From: Ophiosphaerella korrae
Lineage: Eukaryota; Ascomycota; Dothideomycetes; Pleosporales; Phaeosphaeriaceae
NCBI GenBank assembly: GCA_028456385.1
Contig: JALNQF010000270.1
Coordinates: 1 to 56,151, forward strand
Length of the DNA stretch: 56,151 bases
Direction: 5' to 3'
Position numbers and translations under genes: made by a program. Positions 54,301-56,151 of the stretch are shown here, in pieces. How positions within the stretch are numbered: the first letter of the stretch is position 1; the number at the start of each line of letters is the position of its first letter. Below the pieces are notes generated by a model. That model saw only the letters and a program-made list of their open reading frames with translations, did not search any database and had not been told where the DNA came from.

Positions 54301-56151
54301 AAAGCAAGAATCTTTACAAAACTAGATATCTAGAACGCTTACTACTAGATTAGAATTAAGAAAGGTAATAAATAGAAAATAGCGTTTAGAATATAATATA
54401 GACTATATAAATACCTAGTTATACTCTTTAGCTTAATAAACGTACTAGTAGCCTTCTAGGAAAGAATAAATATAGTACTAAGAGAGTACTTAGATATATT
54501 TATATTTATATACCTAGATAATATCTTTATATTCTTAGAAATAGAAGAAGAATACGTATAGTATATATATAAAGTACTAGAAAAACTAGTAGAAAGTAAA
54601 CTATTCTTTAAAATAAGAAAATATAAATTCTATATAAAAGAAATAGACTTTCTTAGATTTATTATTAAACTAAGAAAAATCAAGATTAATCTAGAAAAAA
54701 TTAGATTAATTAACAAATAGCTAATACCTAAGAACCTAAAAGAAGTATAATAATTTTATAGCCTAGCTAACTTTTATAAAAAGTTAATAGTAGAATAGTT
54801 TAAAGATATAAAACTAATAATAAGGCTTATAAAAAAGGATACACTATTTAAATAGATAAGGGAATACAATAAAGTATTTAAGAAGATTAAAAAGAAGTTT
54901 ATAGAAAACCTAGTTATTAGAATATATAACCTAGACCTACTAGTAATAGTAAAAACAGACGTATCTAATTTAGTCTATAGAATAGCACTAATATAAGAAG
55001 ACCTAAAGACTAAGAAAGAATATTTAGTTAAATACTTCTCTAAGAAAATAAAGCTAGTAGAGCTTAACTATCTAATTTATAATAAAGAGATACTAGTAAT
55101 CTATAAAGTATTTAAATAATAGAGAGTATACCTATAAAGAGTAAAATACTAAACAAAGGTCTATATAGACTATAGGAATCTTATAGGATTTATACTAAAT
55201 AAAGAACTAATATAATAATATACAAGATAGTAGGAATTCCTATTAATATTTAATATAGAAATTATATATATAAAAGAGAAAGATAACTAATTTATAGACG
55301 CCTTTAGTAGAAGACTAGACTTATAAAAAGAAGTAAGCGCTACTAGTATAGTTCTAGTTAAGAATAAAGAAGGATATTTAGTCCTAAATATACTTAAAAT
55401 AGCTGTAATACTTAAAAAAACAAGTAGCGAGCTAGATAAATAGATTTAGAGAATAACGTAAGAAATATCTAAAGAAATATAAAAATTAGAGACCTAAGAA
55501 AGACTAGTATAAGCCTATAGAAGAATATATATTCTAAGAAAAATCTAAAGAGAATTTATACAACAATTTTACAAACTACTAGTATATAGTTACTAAAGTA
55601 TTAAAAAAATATTAGATAGACTATTATAAGATTACTATATCCTAAAAGTAAAATAACTAGTAATAGAAGTACTACAAGATTATATAGAATATTAAAGGAA
55701 TAAGTATAGTAAATACATACTATATAGGAAACTATAACTAGTAAAAGTACTAGAATAACTATAGAGAGTTATTATAATAGACTTTATTACAAAACTACCT
55801 AAGTTAAAGGACCTAATATTAGGAGTTAAGTATAATAGAATCCTAATAATAGTAGATAAACTTATAAAATACTTATACTTTAAACTATATAAAGAAAAAA
55901 GTAGAATAGAAGTTACTATATACTAGATTCTAGGAACTATAATTAGTTAATATAGACTACTAGACAAGATTATTATAGATAGAGATATAAGATTTATATT
56001 AAAACTATAGAGAATAATAATAGTACAATTAGGAATTAAATACGTAATATCTACTATATACTACCTACAAATAGATAGATAATTAGAAAGAATAAACTAG
56101 ATAGTAGAATAGTACCTAAGATACTATCTTAACTATAACTAGAACAATTAG
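50896..56151 (+). mobile_element. second gypsy copy of the same family, cut by the window end
   Basis: The 5' LTR is followed by gag-pol DNA closely parallel to the first copy (gag from about 51.4 kb, knuckle region about 52.3 kb, RT with GAT AAT in place of YxDD at about 54.51 kb, integrase to the window end). It is equally riddled with stops. The left flank ATAAG (50891-50895) is the likely target duplication; its partner lies beyond the window. Confidence 0.92.

Noticed and set aside
41386..56151. CRISPR-like or satellite origin for the repeated 431-bp blocks
   Set aside because: The blocks are LTRs: equal length, TG...CA type ends, 5-bp target duplications and pol sequence between them.
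1..56151. tRNA genes
   Set aside because: I looked for GGTTCRANTCC-type B boxes with matching acceptor stems and found none by eye; a covariance-model scan would settle this.

Overview
The window looks like nuclear DNA of a filamentous ascomycete, most likely a dothideomycete close to Pleosporales. The reasons are short spliceosomal introns (about 47-100 bp, GT...CTRAY...AG), a HET-domain gene, a dispersed single 5S rRNA gene, pogo-type transposon relics, and a 15 kb AT-rich block of LTR retrotransposons with the hallmark of repeat-induced point mutation (RIP), in which CA-containing codons have become TA stops. The class assignment is inferred from gene content, not from a marker phylogeny.

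Layout. 1-2.4 kb: no gene seen. 2.4-9.1 kb: an uncharacterised PD-(D/E)XK-like protein with an in-frame TAG, a small conserved fungal protein, a broken fructosamine-kinase-family remnant and a HET-domain gene. 9.1-16.2 kb: gene-poor, holding a 5S rRNA gene and a secreted-protein pseudogene with four in-frame stops. 16.2-25.1 kb: ordinary housekeeping genes, namely a conserved proline/serine-rich protein, a Gid1/RanBPM homologue (GID ubiquitin ligase), INO80 subunit Ies4 and a mitochondrial PP2C phosphatase. 25.5-27.1 kb: a deleted pogo element beside a His/Gly-rich protein gene.

27.7-38 kb: a group of metabolic genes in two divergent pairs. The first pair is a TauD/TfdA dioxygenase and a CTP synthase paralogue. 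The second is a branched-chain aminotransferase and a Gfo/Idh/MocA oxidoreductase. A second pogo derivative lies between the pairs. The dioxygenase is intact. The other three each carry nonsense codons that fit CAR-to-TAR changes, and the oxidoreductase also has a 5-bp duplication frameshift. The group looks like a candidate metabolic cluster, possibly with CTP synthase as a supply or resistance gene, that decayed recently. RIP leaking from nearby repeats is one explanation.

39-40 kb: a secreted feruloyl-esterase-like enzyme. 41.0-56.2 kb: an abrupt change to AT-rich, stop-riddled DNA. A Ty1/copia-like element was invaded three times by one Ty3/gypsy chromovirus family with 431-bp LTRs: an inverted solo LTR (target duplication ACAAC), a full-length copy of 7036 bp (target duplication TACGA), and a second copy running off the window end. 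No open gene remains there.

Coordinates of spliced genes were derived by hand from frame continuity and splice signals. Family names come from recognised motifs, without database searches.
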